From contig NZ_QSUU01000005.1 in NCBI RefSeq assembly GCF_003439125.1, forward strand, positions 1-30,913: a stretch of 30,913 nucleotides of DNA, in the 5' to 3' direction. Positions 1 to 8,055 of this stretch are shown here, piece by piece (positions within the stretch are counted from its first letter, which is position 1; each line of letters opens with the position of its first letter). The position numbers and the translations under genes are program-made. Source of the stretch: Collinsella sp. OM04-5 (lineage in GTDB: Bacteria; Actinomycetota; Coriobacteriia; Coriobacteriales; Coriobacteriaceae). The notes beneath the pieces are model-generated. The model worked only from the letters and a program-made list of their open reading frames with translations, was not told where the DNA came from and did not search any database.

Positions 1-71
1 GCCCCTCGCCGTATGGTTTCCCCGGGCGGTTACTTTGGCGAGCCCGCCCGGGAAGGATGGAGGAGATGACC

Positions 72-464
72 GTGCCCCTGGACACAGTGAATGATATACG
101 GTCGATGGATGCCGCCGGGCGCTCGAGGTCCGAGATCGCCCGAATGCTCCACGTGAGCCGGAACACCGTGGCGAAGTACGCCGACATGGAGGCTCCTGCA
201 GGCGGCAGGGGCGGACAGGTCGTCCCGGTGGAACTCATTCCCAGAGAATCCCCTCGCACTCATCTCTCGTATACATCGGACTTCCTCCTGGACCCAGATT
301 GGGTGCGATATTTTGTCCGAGGCCCCAGCTTTCTCGAATTACCAATGGGAAACAAAGTCTCTGGCCTTGTCGTAGACTTCATCGTTCAGGTCGGGATATT
401 CCTGAAGGACATCGTTGACCCAAGATGGACCGTGGGAATCAATAGAGGGAACGAAGCATTCTAA
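72..464 (+). pseudogene. Truncated IS21-family transposase IstA (5' fragment)
   Basis: Only the start of an IS21-type istA is present. The first ~45 residues form a helix-turn-helix with the typical pattern (SRSEIARMLHVSRNTVAKY), which in this family binds the element's ends. No DDE catalytic domain follows. After roughly position 215-240 the translation stops looking like IstA and the base composition drops, although the frame stays open to 464 by running antisense into the end of the next gene. The GTG at 72 is preferred because GGAGGAG (59-65) lies 6 nt upstream; ATGs at 57 and 66 have no spaced ribosome site. A 9-bp hairpin (21-29 with 44-52) lies just upstream. There is no istB. I infer that this is the edge of an accessory insertion that cut the element. 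Confidence 0.6.
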
Positions 465-1991
465 TTCGCCAACAGGAACGATTTGAACGTTATGATGCGA
501 AAGCGTATTGACTATTCGTTTACACGCTTTGTTCGCACCACCACTCAACGCATTAATGCCATGTCTTTTCATTTCGTCCCAGCGCGATTTGCTCTCGAGC
601 AATTTTCGAATCTTCCCACAATTAGTCTTTGAAAAAGTTGGGCCTTTGCATTGTTTGAAAACTTCATCTATTTCAGCCTTTAAGGAAGCCACGCTTAATC
701 CCTCATCGCTTCCAAGCTCTTGGTTAATTGTTTCCCAATCCGATTTGATAGACTCCCAAACTACATTGTCCTGCAGAAGGACACTTTTAATATCGGTGGG
801 ATTTCGCAAGATGTCTGCATCGGCCACGACCGAATAATCGATATGTAATTTCGAAAGAAGGTCGACGTAAGTTTTAAACCGCCCCTTTCCACCTACGGGT
901 AGGAACAGTGGAGTTGGTTCGCTAGCCCTTACGGTATCCCAAATAAGTTGATAGAACATACAATCGCTATCGCTTTCGCAGAGCACGGTTCTTTCATGGA
1001 ACAGGGAGTTAATTAAGTCAGAATACTTTAACAGCGTATTCGACGTGATCTTTGAAATGTCATCCACATCCAGCAGGGCGAAATCATTCACATCATTGGC
1101 TCTTGTAATTCGTACTACTTGAATGCGGTCGGGACCAGACTCAAGCATTCCATTAAGCAGCTCTTTACTGTGAGTGCTAATAAACAGCTGGCGTCCCGAA
1201 GTTTCATTTGAAGCAATTAGAGATCCCATAAGCTTGGCTTGTGGCGGATGAAGAAACGATTCTGGCTCGTCAATAAACATTGAGGTGTATTGATTGGCGT
1301 ATATAAATAACACGATACCGAGAAAGCTTCGCATGCCATCTCCCTGATGATGCGCAAGGGGATAGCTACTTAATGTTTCATACATGAAATCATTTATTTG
1401 AGGAACGGGCATATCTTTTGGCGCGACGGGCGTGCTTCCTAAACACAGGGGTATTTCACCACCATTAAAATAATTCGGTATCACTTCCAATGAAAAGGCG
1501 GAATGGAAAGCTGAAGACACTTTTTCCAAATAGGATGAGTCGCGGGCCAGCAGGGCGATGGGGCCTGTGGCTGGGTCTTTACGCGGGACGCTTTTTTGGG
1601 GAAAGCAGGCAGAAAGTCGTGTCTCCGTCGTTAAGAAGTGAAATAGCATTTCTTTAATAGACTTTGGGTAATAGCTGAATTTGCTGTAATTTCCCATGTC
1701 GTAATCTGGGATCCTAAATCCCATGCCTTCATAGCTTAAAAGGGGGTCATGTTTTTCGATCGCAATCTCATTCAGAAGCGATTTCACATCCTCGATACTG
1801 GGCTTTGTGAAATCAATTGAGGAAACTAAGTTGCAGTTGCTGTCGCCTGATAGATGACAGTAGATATCGCGCAAGCAGGTTGTCTTTCCTGCATTATTTG
1901 GTCCAACGAACACAACGATCGAATCGTTGCGTAGCTTCAAGGTTTGACCATCAGCAAACGTCAGTTCTTTTATCGGGGCATCAAGTCGCAT
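339..1991 (-). CDS. OLD-like ATPase with C-terminal TOPRIM nuclease domain
   Basis: A 550-residue single-chain protein. Residues 1 to ~320 are an ABC/SMC-type ATPase: Walker A GPNNAGKTT at 30-38, a signature-like stretch HHQGDGMRS near 214-222, Walker B FIDEPES with D241-E242, and the H-loop ISTHS with H274. Residues ~332-550 look like a TOPRIM nuclease: acidic start CESDSD with E339, the VVADAD motif with D391 and D393, and the late GELECF motif typical of OLD-type TOPRIMs. Family knowledge: OLD proteins, GajA of Gabija and the AriA/AriB pair of PARIS share this architecture and act in phage defence by DNA or tRNA cleavage. No helicase partner (GajB) sits beside it, so it fits a stand-alone OLD or a fused PARIS-like protein. 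The start is supported by GAGG 4 nt upstream of the ATG. The neighbouring IS fragment and low GC suggest transfer. Confidence 0.85.
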   Translation of the reverse strand: MRLDAPIKELTFADGQTLKLRNDSIVVFVGPNNAGKTTCLRDIYCHLSGDSNCNLVSSIDFTKPSIEDVKSLLNEIAIEKHDPLLSYEGMGFRIPDYDMGNYSKFSYYPKSIKEMLFHFLTTETRLSACFPQKSVPRKDPATGPIALLARDSSYLEKVSSAFHSAFSLEVIPNYFNGGEIPLCLGSTPVAPKDMPVPQINDFMYETLSSYPLAHHQGDGMRSFLGIVLFIYANQYTSMFIDEPESFLHPPQAKLMGSLIASNETSGRQLFISTHSKELLNGMLESGPDRIQVVRITRANDVNDFALLDVDDISKITSNTLLKYSDLINSLFHERTVLCESDSDCMFYQLIWDTVRASEPTPLFLPVGGKGRFKTYVDLLSKLHIDYSVVADADILRNPTDIKSVLLQDNVVWESIKSDWETINQELGSDEGLSVASLKAEIDEVFKQCKGPTFSKTNCGKIRKLLESKSRWDEMKRHGINALSGGANKACKRIVNTLSHHNVQIVPVGELECFVPSIDSHGPSWVNDVLQEYPDLNDEVYDKARDFVSHW

Positions 1992-2534
1992 ATAGCCTCA
2001 CTCGCAACAGTTTCAACGCGGTACCAATGTTGTCTGGAGAGATTCACGGTAAAGACTCCAACTAACATTCTATCTAATTAAAAATGATCGCCACCAGAGT
2101 ACAGACGTTTCTGATCTAATGAGTTCATTAAGGTCGTCTCCACTTCTTTCACCTGCCGGGCGCTCTACTTAGGTAGACTACGAGTTGTGCTCTGACAGTA
2201 TGCTTTTCAGACTGCCGTTTGGCGAATAGTAATAGACCGCTGCACTTCTCAGAAGTGTCAGGGAGTACTATTACCTCGGGCGTTCACTGCCTGGTGCATG
2301 ACGTTAACATCCGCTTTTTGGCCTTTCAATTTGGTCGATTGTTTATTGGGGGGTTGTCATGCCGGTTAACCAATCTCTGAGTGCAAACGATCAATAGCGT
2401 TCTTTAATTGTTGCTGAGCGAAGAACCGGTGTCTCCAGTATTACTCGTAGGGGTCGAGCAATTGTGTTCTTTTTTGCTTGAGCGCGCTGTGATTTGTACG
2501 AACTGTTCGTCCCTTACTTATAAGGATGCCAAGT
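1992..2534. other. Intergenic region between divergent accessory genes
   Basis: About 540 bp of AT-rich DNA separate the leftward OLD-like gene from the rightward membrane-protein gene. It must hold promoters for both directions, but no box pair stands out. The only clear short symmetry is GGTTAACC near 2374. No convincing ORF, tRNA or terminator was seen. Confidence 0.4.
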
Positions 2535-4358
2535 ATGAGTGACCCTAAAGAAGATGGCAATCAAGAAGAGCTTGAGTGGCTTTTATTTGAACTTGATGAA
2601 GCCCGCGAGGACCAGAGAGTGTCTTTGGATCATATCGTTCAGGTCCTTGTTGCTTGTATTGCTGCGCTCGCCATTTTGTATTCTGTTGCGGCCGGATTTG
2701 GCGCTTCTGAAAAATCGATTCCCTGGAAGAATGAGGGAATCGCTACGATTGCAGCCTGTGTGATTCATGTAGCGGGATTTTACGGCTCTAGCATTGGTCA
2801 GGAACGCATGTTTCGCTATCACTATATGGAAATGATCGAAAAGAGGATTTCCGAGATAGTGCCAACGGGCGATGAGAATATTGCACTGGGTTGGAACCAG
2901 TTTTCTTCTCGTTTAATTACTGCCAATATTCATCACCTTACAAATAGGGGTGCGCGTAGGCACTATGTGCATTTTGCACTTGCGCTTGTATCGCTTGTCA
3001 TCGGGTGCGTTTTGCTTTCTTTGCTATTGCTGCTTACCGTGCATAATAAATGGGTCAGGCTTCTGCTGCCGCTGGTTGTTATGTCCGCTCTAATATATCT
3101 TTTGTACTGCTATTTCATAGCTACTGACTTTAGTCGGCTGACGTTTAAAGAGATATTAGACCTTAATGTAAATGGTGCCCCTAAGGAATATCGAGCGGAT
3201 AGTGGTGGGGTGTCTGAGGATAATAGGCCGGGTCACTACTTCTCGCAATTTAGAGGTAAATTCCTTCGTCTGTTGTACACACGTCCTCGCGATTCAATGA
3301 AAAGCTGCTTTTATTTAGGCGGGGCTTTGTTGGGTACTTCCCTGGGAGGAGGCTATTCTCTTGGAGAGTGGTTCTTCCGGTTCTTCTTGCTTGTGTTTGT
3401 CGTTGACATCTGTGGCTACCAAGCGCGTTATCTCATCAATGATATTAGGGGCATTGCGGAGGATAAGACAAACCCGCAGAGTGCGGGTAGAAATAGGCTT
3501 CCATTGCTTGGCGGCGGTAATGAGCGCCATACAATAATCGTTGCAATGCTTGTTGTCGTTGCCAAGGCAATTGCCGCCTTCTTGGTTTGTGCGACTATAT
3601 GGGCAGACGTTGGCACGTTAAATGGCGAGCCGGTTCTCGGTGACCATTACCTTGCCTTTATTCTGGGTTTTGCATACGTTTTGGTCTTCATTATTGCCTG
3701 CTTTTATGAGAGCGCTAGGGCTAAAGCTGAGCGACTATGGAGTGAGTATGTCCGGCGCCATGATGGGTCGCTGGTTATGCGTGGGATGAACCTATTCAAA
3801 TCTGCGAAATACTTCGGATACATTGATCCTAGAGAGGAGTCGCGCTCGCATGACGTCTTTAAGATGTGTTTTGAGACTCTTAGGATTGTTCTTTATGGAT
3901 ATCCGCTACGTTTTTGTGCTGGTCTTCTTGCTTTTGACCCGTATTTATTCGGACTCGTGTCCGGTGGAATTTCTGAGTTTCCTTATAGGGCAGGCATGTT
4001 GCTTCTCCTGATTGTTGCCTGCGCCTTGTATGGTTGTGCTTTTGTTTATATAACCTGGAGCTATGAGGCGTCTGCGGCCAAGAGGGCTTCTGCCATGAGC
4101 TGCCTACAGGCAAATAAAAGTGTTGAAGGGATTATTTGGCCGTATATCAAGCAGTCTCATATGGTTGAATTCAAAAAGCCTCATATCGCGTATCTTGGTT
4201 ATCGACTGGGGTCGAGAGCGTGTGACCTTTACCCGCTGCGGGCGCAGTGGAGCTTGATTGAACCTTGGAACTGGACAGCATTGCTGGCGATCCTTCTTTT
4301 GCACTGGTTCTCCATTTGGCTTCTTCCTTGCTATTATTCTTTTTCTCCTTGGGATTAA
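2535..4358 (+). CDS. Multi-pass membrane protein with UbiA-like prenyltransferase motif
   Basis: A protein of 607 residues. I chose the ATG at 2535 because TAAGGA (2521-2526) lies 8 nt upstream; the earlier ATG at 2526 touches that site. The N-terminal ~200 residues carry two pairs of hydrophobic helices (about 33-55, 66-86, 145-168, 172-196) with a charged helical stretch between the pairs. From ~258 a second membrane region begins, and residues 302-311 read NDIRGIAEDK followed by NPQSAGRNR. This resembles the first Asp-rich motif (NDxxDxxxD, then HPxxxxRP) of UbiA-superfamily enzymes such as decaprenyl-phosphate phosphoribosyltransferase, but the second Asp is Gly. I could not clearly find the second Asp-rich motif. 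Its role is unknown: a UbiA-derived membrane enzyme or membrane effector. It is probably co-transcribed with the two genes downstream. Confidence 0.7.
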   Translation: MSDPKEDGNQEELEWLLFELDEAREDQRVSLDHIVQVLVACIAALAILYSVAAGFGASEKSIPWKNEGIATIAACVIHVAGFYGSSIGQERMFRYHYMEMIEKRISEIVPTGDENIALGWNQFSSRLITANIHHLTNRGARRHYVHFALALVSLVIGCVLLSLLLLLTVHNKWVRLLLPLVVMSALIYLLYCYFIATDFSRLTFKEILDLNVNGAPKEYRADSGGVSEDNRPGHYFSQFRGKFLRLLYTRPRDSMKSCFYLGGALLGTSLGGGYSLGEWFFRFFLLVFVVDICGYQARYLINDIRGIAEDKTNPQSAGRNRLPLLGGGNERHTIIVAMLVVVAKAIAAFLVCATIWADVGTLNGEPVLGDHYLAFILGFAYVLVFIIACFYESARAKAERLWSEYVRRHDGSLVMRGMNLFKSAKYFGYIDPREESRSHDVFKMCFETLRIVLYGYPLRFCAGLLAFDPYLFGLVSGGISEFPYRAGMLLLLIVACALYGCAFVYITWSYEASAAKRASAMSCLQANKSVEGIIWPYIKQSHMVEFKKPHIAYLGYRLGSRACDLYPLRAQWSLIEPWNWTALLAILLLHWFSIWLLPCYYSFSPWD

Positions 4359-4873
4359 GTTTTGTACTGTTTACTTTGGCTGATTGTGTGCCCAACAAGG
4401 GTGTTCTTAGCATGGTTTTCACTGTTTCAATTGTTTTGATTATTGTTGAGTGCGTTGCATTGGTCGCCTCGCTTGTCTGTTCTGATTTTTACCTATCTGT
4501 TATCGAATTCCTCATGCGCAACTATTTGCCCTATGGGTTTATCGAGACTGCCCAAGATGGATCGCTGTTCGTCGGAGAATGGTTTGCTCAACTATGCTTA
4601 AGGCCCTTGATCTGGATTTCCCAGTCTCCGTATAACGCTCTTGCAATGAGTGTCGTAGCGGTCATTGCTCAAACGTTCCTCGCGATTTATGCACTGTTTA
4701 GGAACATGAACTACTGCGACATGAACGCACCGTTTCTTGAGAACTTCTTCAACACCGTTAAGGATGCGGCGCTGAAACTGTGCACAGCAATCTTGGGCGA
4801 ACACGCGATGCAGGTGCTGCGCAAGAAGAAGGGGAGTGGCGATGAGGTGCAACCCTCCACGAGTAGCGACTGA
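4265..4873 (+). CDS. Small integral membrane protein, unknown function
   Basis: I do not recognise this protein. The frame opens at a TTG at 4265, inside the 3' end of the preceding membrane gene (94-nt overlap); the first ATG is at 4412, so the true start is uncertain. In the long form it has about four hydrophobic helices (residues ~12-38, 48-73, ~105-120 and 125-143), then a soluble tail ending in a Lys-rich and Ser/Thr-rich segment (RKKKGSGDE). The start could be reached by translational coupling, or the two frames could be joined by a -1 shift at the T-run near 4338, since both frames are strongly hydrophobic in the overlap. It sits between the UbiA-like protein and the DUF4062 protein, so a membrane partner in that cluster is an inference. 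Confidence 0.55.
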   Translation: MELDSIAGDPSFALVLHLASSLLLFFFSLGLSFVLFTLADCVPNKGVLSMVFTVSIVLIIVECVALVASLVCSDFYLSVIEFLMRNYLPYGFIETAQDGSLFVGEWFAQLCLRPLIWISQSPYNALAMSVVAVIAQTFLAIYALFRNMNYCDMNAPFLENFFNTVKDAALKLCTAILGEHAMQVLRKKKGSGDEVQPSTSSD

Positions 4874-4930
4874 GAATAGGTCGAGAATGGCCGACTTGCT
4901 GTTTCGCGCGCATCGAGCGGTCCAGGCCAG

Positions 4931-4958
4931 TTCAGTTGCAAGACGTTGGCGATATAAA
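4931..4958 (+). promoter_or_regulatory. Possible promoter for the DUF4062 gene
   Basis: TTCAGT (4931-4936) and TATAAA (4953-4958) are separated by 16 bp in the 182-bp gap before the DUF4062 gene. The -35 box is weak. No terminator is evident in the gap, so read-through from the membrane genes is also possible. Confidence 0.35.
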
Positions 4959-5055
4959 CTATTGAATCGAGCGCTGTAGCGACCGTTTTCTCGTCAGCAC
5001 AATTGGTCCGCGCCGCTTGTTATTCTATGGATCTACTCGCTCATTAGGAGGTTAT

Positions 5056-7719
5056 ATGGGTGCTAACAAGATGGACGCTGAGGTTATTGATCGTGACCGT
5101 ATTGAGGTGTTTGTTAGCTCTTCGATGCGCGATGAAGGCGATTTTAGCTGGCAGCAGCTGAGGAACGAGCTTAATTGCGCTTTGCTGAAATCGGATATCT
5201 TTAAGCCCTTTGCCATCGAGTTTCATGCGAGCATTGAGCCATCATCCTCTTATTATCTTAATCGCTTGGCGCAAAGCGATATAGTAATTGGAATTATACG
5301 ATCGGAGTTGAGGCCAGGGACTAGCAGAGAGCTTTATCATGCTATCAGGCTCAGAAAGCCACTCTTGCTTGTTAAGCTTGAGTCTGGGACGTCGCCGGAA
5401 ATCGAGTCTCTGCTTCGTTATGCCAGAGAAATGGATGCGTGCACGTATGTAGGGCGGCCGAATGATTCAGGCCTTGTTCCTTATCTGATGGACCAACTTA
5501 ACAACGTGATGGTCGATTTGTTTCACAATCGACGATTTGAAATTGAAGATGGTGGATCGGCGGTTTTTACTGATATTGCTCCTGTCTCTATTCCCGAAGA
5601 TGTTCTCGATGCTTTCGGTTCTTCAGTTGCCTTGATTTCAAAAAAATTTAACTACCATGCTGATTGGCTTGAGAGAAGGTCTGACAATCCTTATCTCTTC
5701 TTTCTTGGCGAGAAAGCGGTCAATTGGCTTCTATATGGCACCCCCTTTTCGGTCGGTGCATTCAAGGCTGGCATTCTAGAGATTATGAAAGACAGCGGTA
5801 TTCCCAGAGACACTCTTTCACTAAGGCTTGACGCCCTCGATGCTTCTATTGAAGGTCGCTATTCCAAGTGCTATGAACTTCTCCAACGTGCCTGTGACTC
5901 AATTGAATCGAAAGACTGTTGGGCTTATGGAAATTGTTTAATTGACAAGCGGACTGTCGCTGGCATGCTTTCCGAATATGGATTTGGCACCCAGTGGTCA
6001 ATTCAGAAACAAATCGATGCGCTCTCCGCTCCAGTCTATATTCCCCTTGCGCTTAAGTTCGAAGAGGAGGTGGGGACTGCTGTCTTAAACGCTTCGAGAG
6101 AGGCGAGGGCGGTTAATCCTTACACAACGATTCGACATGACGCTAGCCTTGCTTCCGTCATGTCGAATATATCGTGTTTGTTATTTAGTTCAATATTATG
6201 CGGGAGTATATCGAGCGCCTTATACTCTCGCAGCCTGCTTGCTAATTCGCTTATCGACTACTCCTCTATTTACAATCGGCCCGAACTTGAGCTTGAGGGA
6301 ATTAAACTGCTTGTTCTTCAGGGGGATGCTAAGGGCTTCGATAATAGGTTTGCTTATAAGAGCGATGGTTTAAGGTCGTTTCTTCCGTCGTGTGCCGAGG
6401 AACTGTGGCATCTGACTTCTTTAACGGCGCAGGCATATCGTCCGAGTACGAGTTCCGTCGTCATTAAGGAGTGTGCGCCTTATTTTTCGGATGATACTAT
6501 TTGCGATGCTTGGAACACGTTGAACGTTGTAGATGATTTTCGGCGATGCGAATCAAAATGGATTAAGGCGATCGACATGATCAAGATGCGGGTTGAGGAG
6601 AAGTCGCTTGTAAGCCTACTTTGTCAGGTTGTCGATCAACATTTATATACCGTCGCTTCTGATGTGTCGAACGTTATTGCCGGAATGGATTTAGACAAAA
6701 TCGACAATGGGCTCGTTGATCAACTGGGCAGTAGCCTTAAATCGAATTCCGATGAACTGCTTAAAAACAATTTTTCTGCTGGCGTATTCGGATGTGTTGA
6801 GAAGTGTTGTGGCTTTTCTATTTTGAGTGAAGAGCAAGTGGAGCGCCTTTCCACTTTTGAACGGGGTTGTTATTTAGACAATAAATCTCCTGCATATAAT
6901 ACGGAGATGGCTTGCATCGATGAATTGCGCAGGCAATTTGATTCGAATAATCGTTCTGATTTTCACTCAGGGTTTTCCATTCGCCCCTCTTCTTTGCTAT
7001 GTCGTTCACTCGATGATGTCCCTTCTGAGTCATTTAACGCATCCTTGGCTGGCGTGCTGGAGCATTGTCTTAAAGGACTTCCGACATATCAAGGATCACC
7101 CTGCTCTGCAGGAGAGGCTATGTCCGTATTAAATAAGTTTGTATGTCGTTGCGTGCGTGATGGAAAGGCACTTCCCGTCGGTTGGACGGATTTAATTTCT
7201 GAACTTCCGGATGAGTGGCCCGAAGACCCGGTATTTAGAGAGCCTATATCAATGGACTCATGTGCATGGTCTGTAAGATGTTTAGCTCTAAAAGTTGCTA
7301 CCGGCCTTGCAACAGACATAGAGTTCCTGACATTTGGTATTAAATTTGATGCCCTTACTGCCGCCGGTCAGCGTGCGTTTTTAGAAGTACTTGAGCAGCT
7401 GATTGTTTGTAATGCTATCTGCGATCAATACCGTGGCGTCGTTTCTGCAATCTGTTCGAGCGTTATGCTTAGTGAGGACTCTGCTGTGCGTGCAATATTG
7501 CTTGATAGCGTTGCTGCAGCTTACCGTAGGTGGGGGTCATGTTCTTTTAGCGATTTGGCGTTTCAGTCGATACATGACGTTTCCTCAAATGTTGCATTTA
7601 GGCTTGTACGCCTATGCAAGCAGGGGAAGTTTGATGATGCCATTCTTGAGCAGAAGCTGCTCGGTGAACTCTCAAATGATTCAAACTGGTTTATTCGCTG
7701 GCATGTTGCGAATGACTAG
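5056..7719 (+). CDS. DUF4062 (TIR-like) domain protein with long helical C-terminus
   Basis: A protein of 887 residues counted from the ATG at 5056, which has AGGAGG (5046-5051) 4 nt upstream; a TTG at 5017 would add 13 residues but has no ribosome site. Residues ~14-115 match the DUF4062 pattern: IEVFVSSSMRD at the first strand, the SDIVIGIIRSE strand, then GTSRELYHAIRLRKPLLLV. DUF4062 is related to TIR/SLOG-like Rossmann folds and often forms the N-terminus of STAND/NLR-like or repeat-bearing defence and signalling proteins. No P-loop is visible here. The remaining ~770 residues look helical and repeat-like, rich in Cys and Ser, with no motif I can name. A hairpin terminator follows at 7798. 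With the two upstream membrane genes it makes a plausible three-gene defence-type module; the cooperation is inferred. Confidence 0.7.
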   Translation: MGANKMDAEVIDRDRIEVFVSSSMRDEGDFSWQQLRNELNCALLKSDIFKPFAIEFHASIEPSSSYYLNRLAQSDIVIGIIRSELRPGTSRELYHAIRLRKPLLLVKLESGTSPEIESLLRYAREMDACTYVGRPNDSGLVPYLMDQLNNVMVDLFHNRRFEIEDGGSAVFTDIAPVSIPEDVLDAFGSSVALISKKFNYHADWLERRSDNPYLFFLGEKAVNWLLYGTPFSVGAFKAGILEIMKDSGIPRDTLSLRLDALDASIEGRYSKCYELLQRACDSIESKDCWAYGNCLIDKRTVAGMLSEYGFGTQWSIQKQIDALSAPVYIPLALKFEEEVGTAVLNASREARAVNPYTTIRHDASLASVMSNISCLLFSSILCGSISSALYSRSLLANSLIDYSSIYNRPELELEGIKLLVLQGDAKGFDNRFAYKSDGLRSFLPSCAEELWHLTSLTAQAYRPSTSSVVIKECAPYFSDDTICDAWNTLNVVDDFRRCESKWIKAIDMIKMRVEEKSLVSLLCQVVDQHLYTVASDVSNVIAGMDLDKIDNGLVDQLGSSLKSNSDELLKNNFSAGVFGCVEKCCGFSILSEEQVERLSTFERGCYLDNKSPAYNTEMACIDELRRQFDSNNRSDFHSGFSIRPSSLLCRSLDDVPSESFNASLAGVLEHCLKGLPTYQGSPCSAGEAMSVLNKFVCRCVRDGKALPVGWTDLISELPDEWPEDPVFREPISMDSCAWSVRCLALKVATGLATDIEFLTFGIKFDALTAAGQRAFLEVLEQLIVCNAICDQYRGVVSAICSSVMLSEDSAVRAILLDSVAAAYRRWGSCSFSDLAFQSIHDVSSNVAFRLVRLCKQGKFDDAILEQKLLGELSNDSNWFIRWHVAND

Positions 7720-7797
7720 ACGGAGGCTGCCTTCCTGAGCAGCTGCCTGTTCGAGCATTGCTTAATATCGCGATGCGGCACCGCCGATGACGCGTTT

Positions 7798-7833
7798 GAG
7801 CACCGGAGCTAACGTGGACTTCGGTGCTCTTTT
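7798..7833 (+). terminator. Intrinsic terminator after the DUF4062 gene
   Basis: An 8-bp perfect stem, GAGCACCG (7798-7805) with CGGTGCTC (7822-7829), is followed by TTTT. It lies about 80 nt after the stop codon of the DUF4062 gene. Confidence 0.6.
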
Positions 7834-7848
7834 GCTGCGGCGCCTGAT

Positions 7849-7885
7849 TGATAGCACCGATTTCGGTGCCTATTTGTTGCTATCA
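7849..7885 (+). repeat. Nested alternative hairpins between DUF4062 and Abi genes
   Basis: An outer 8-bp pair, TGATAGCA (7849-7856) with TGCTATCA (7878-7885), competes for three bases with an inner 6-bp hairpin, GCACCG (7854-7859) with CGGTGC (7864-7869). The inner hairpin repeats the CACCG/CGGTG arms of the terminator just before it. No coding function was seen. It may be the start of the structured leader of the Abi gene. Confidence 0.45.
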
Positions 7886-7944
7886 GCCGACCTCGCAGCG
7901 CTGGCGTATGTCGGTCTCGCTCAGATTGGTGATATCGGATTGAC

Positions 7945-8053
7945 GGACCCCGAGTTTTCCCTTAAAGTAATCGTTGTGATGAGGCCTTGCGACGGTACGT
8001 CCGGCTTGGTCCGTGGGAACCGCCGAAAGGCGGTTTTCGCGTTTAAGGGGTCC
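7945..8053 (+). ncRNA. Structured leader or ncRNA upstream of the Abi gene
   Basis: The ribosome site of the Abi gene (AAGGGG, 8045-8050, 5 nt before the ATG) sits in a segment that can pair in two exclusive ways. CCCTTAAA (7959-7966) pairs with TTTAAGGG (8042-8049), and GGACCCC (7945-7951) pairs with GGGGTCC (8047-8053). Between them is a strong 7-bp hairpin with a GAAA tetraloop (8018-8024 with 8029-8035) followed by TTTTCGCG, plus a smaller GACG/CGTC hairpin near 7991. This arrangement suggests either control of Abi translation by its own leader or a separate small RNA made from this locus. Structured RNAs are known next to some AbiF-type genes; whether this belongs to that family cannot be told without a covariance search. 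Confidence 0.5.
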
Positions 8054-8055
8054 AA

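Noticed and set aside
508..837. Rightward open frame inside the OLD-like gene
   Set aside because: It is antisense to the TOPRIM domain and has no recognisable features.
2526..2534. ATG at 2526 as start of the UbiA-like membrane protein
   Set aside because: It directly abuts the TAAGGA ribosome site; the ATG at 2535 has correct spacing.
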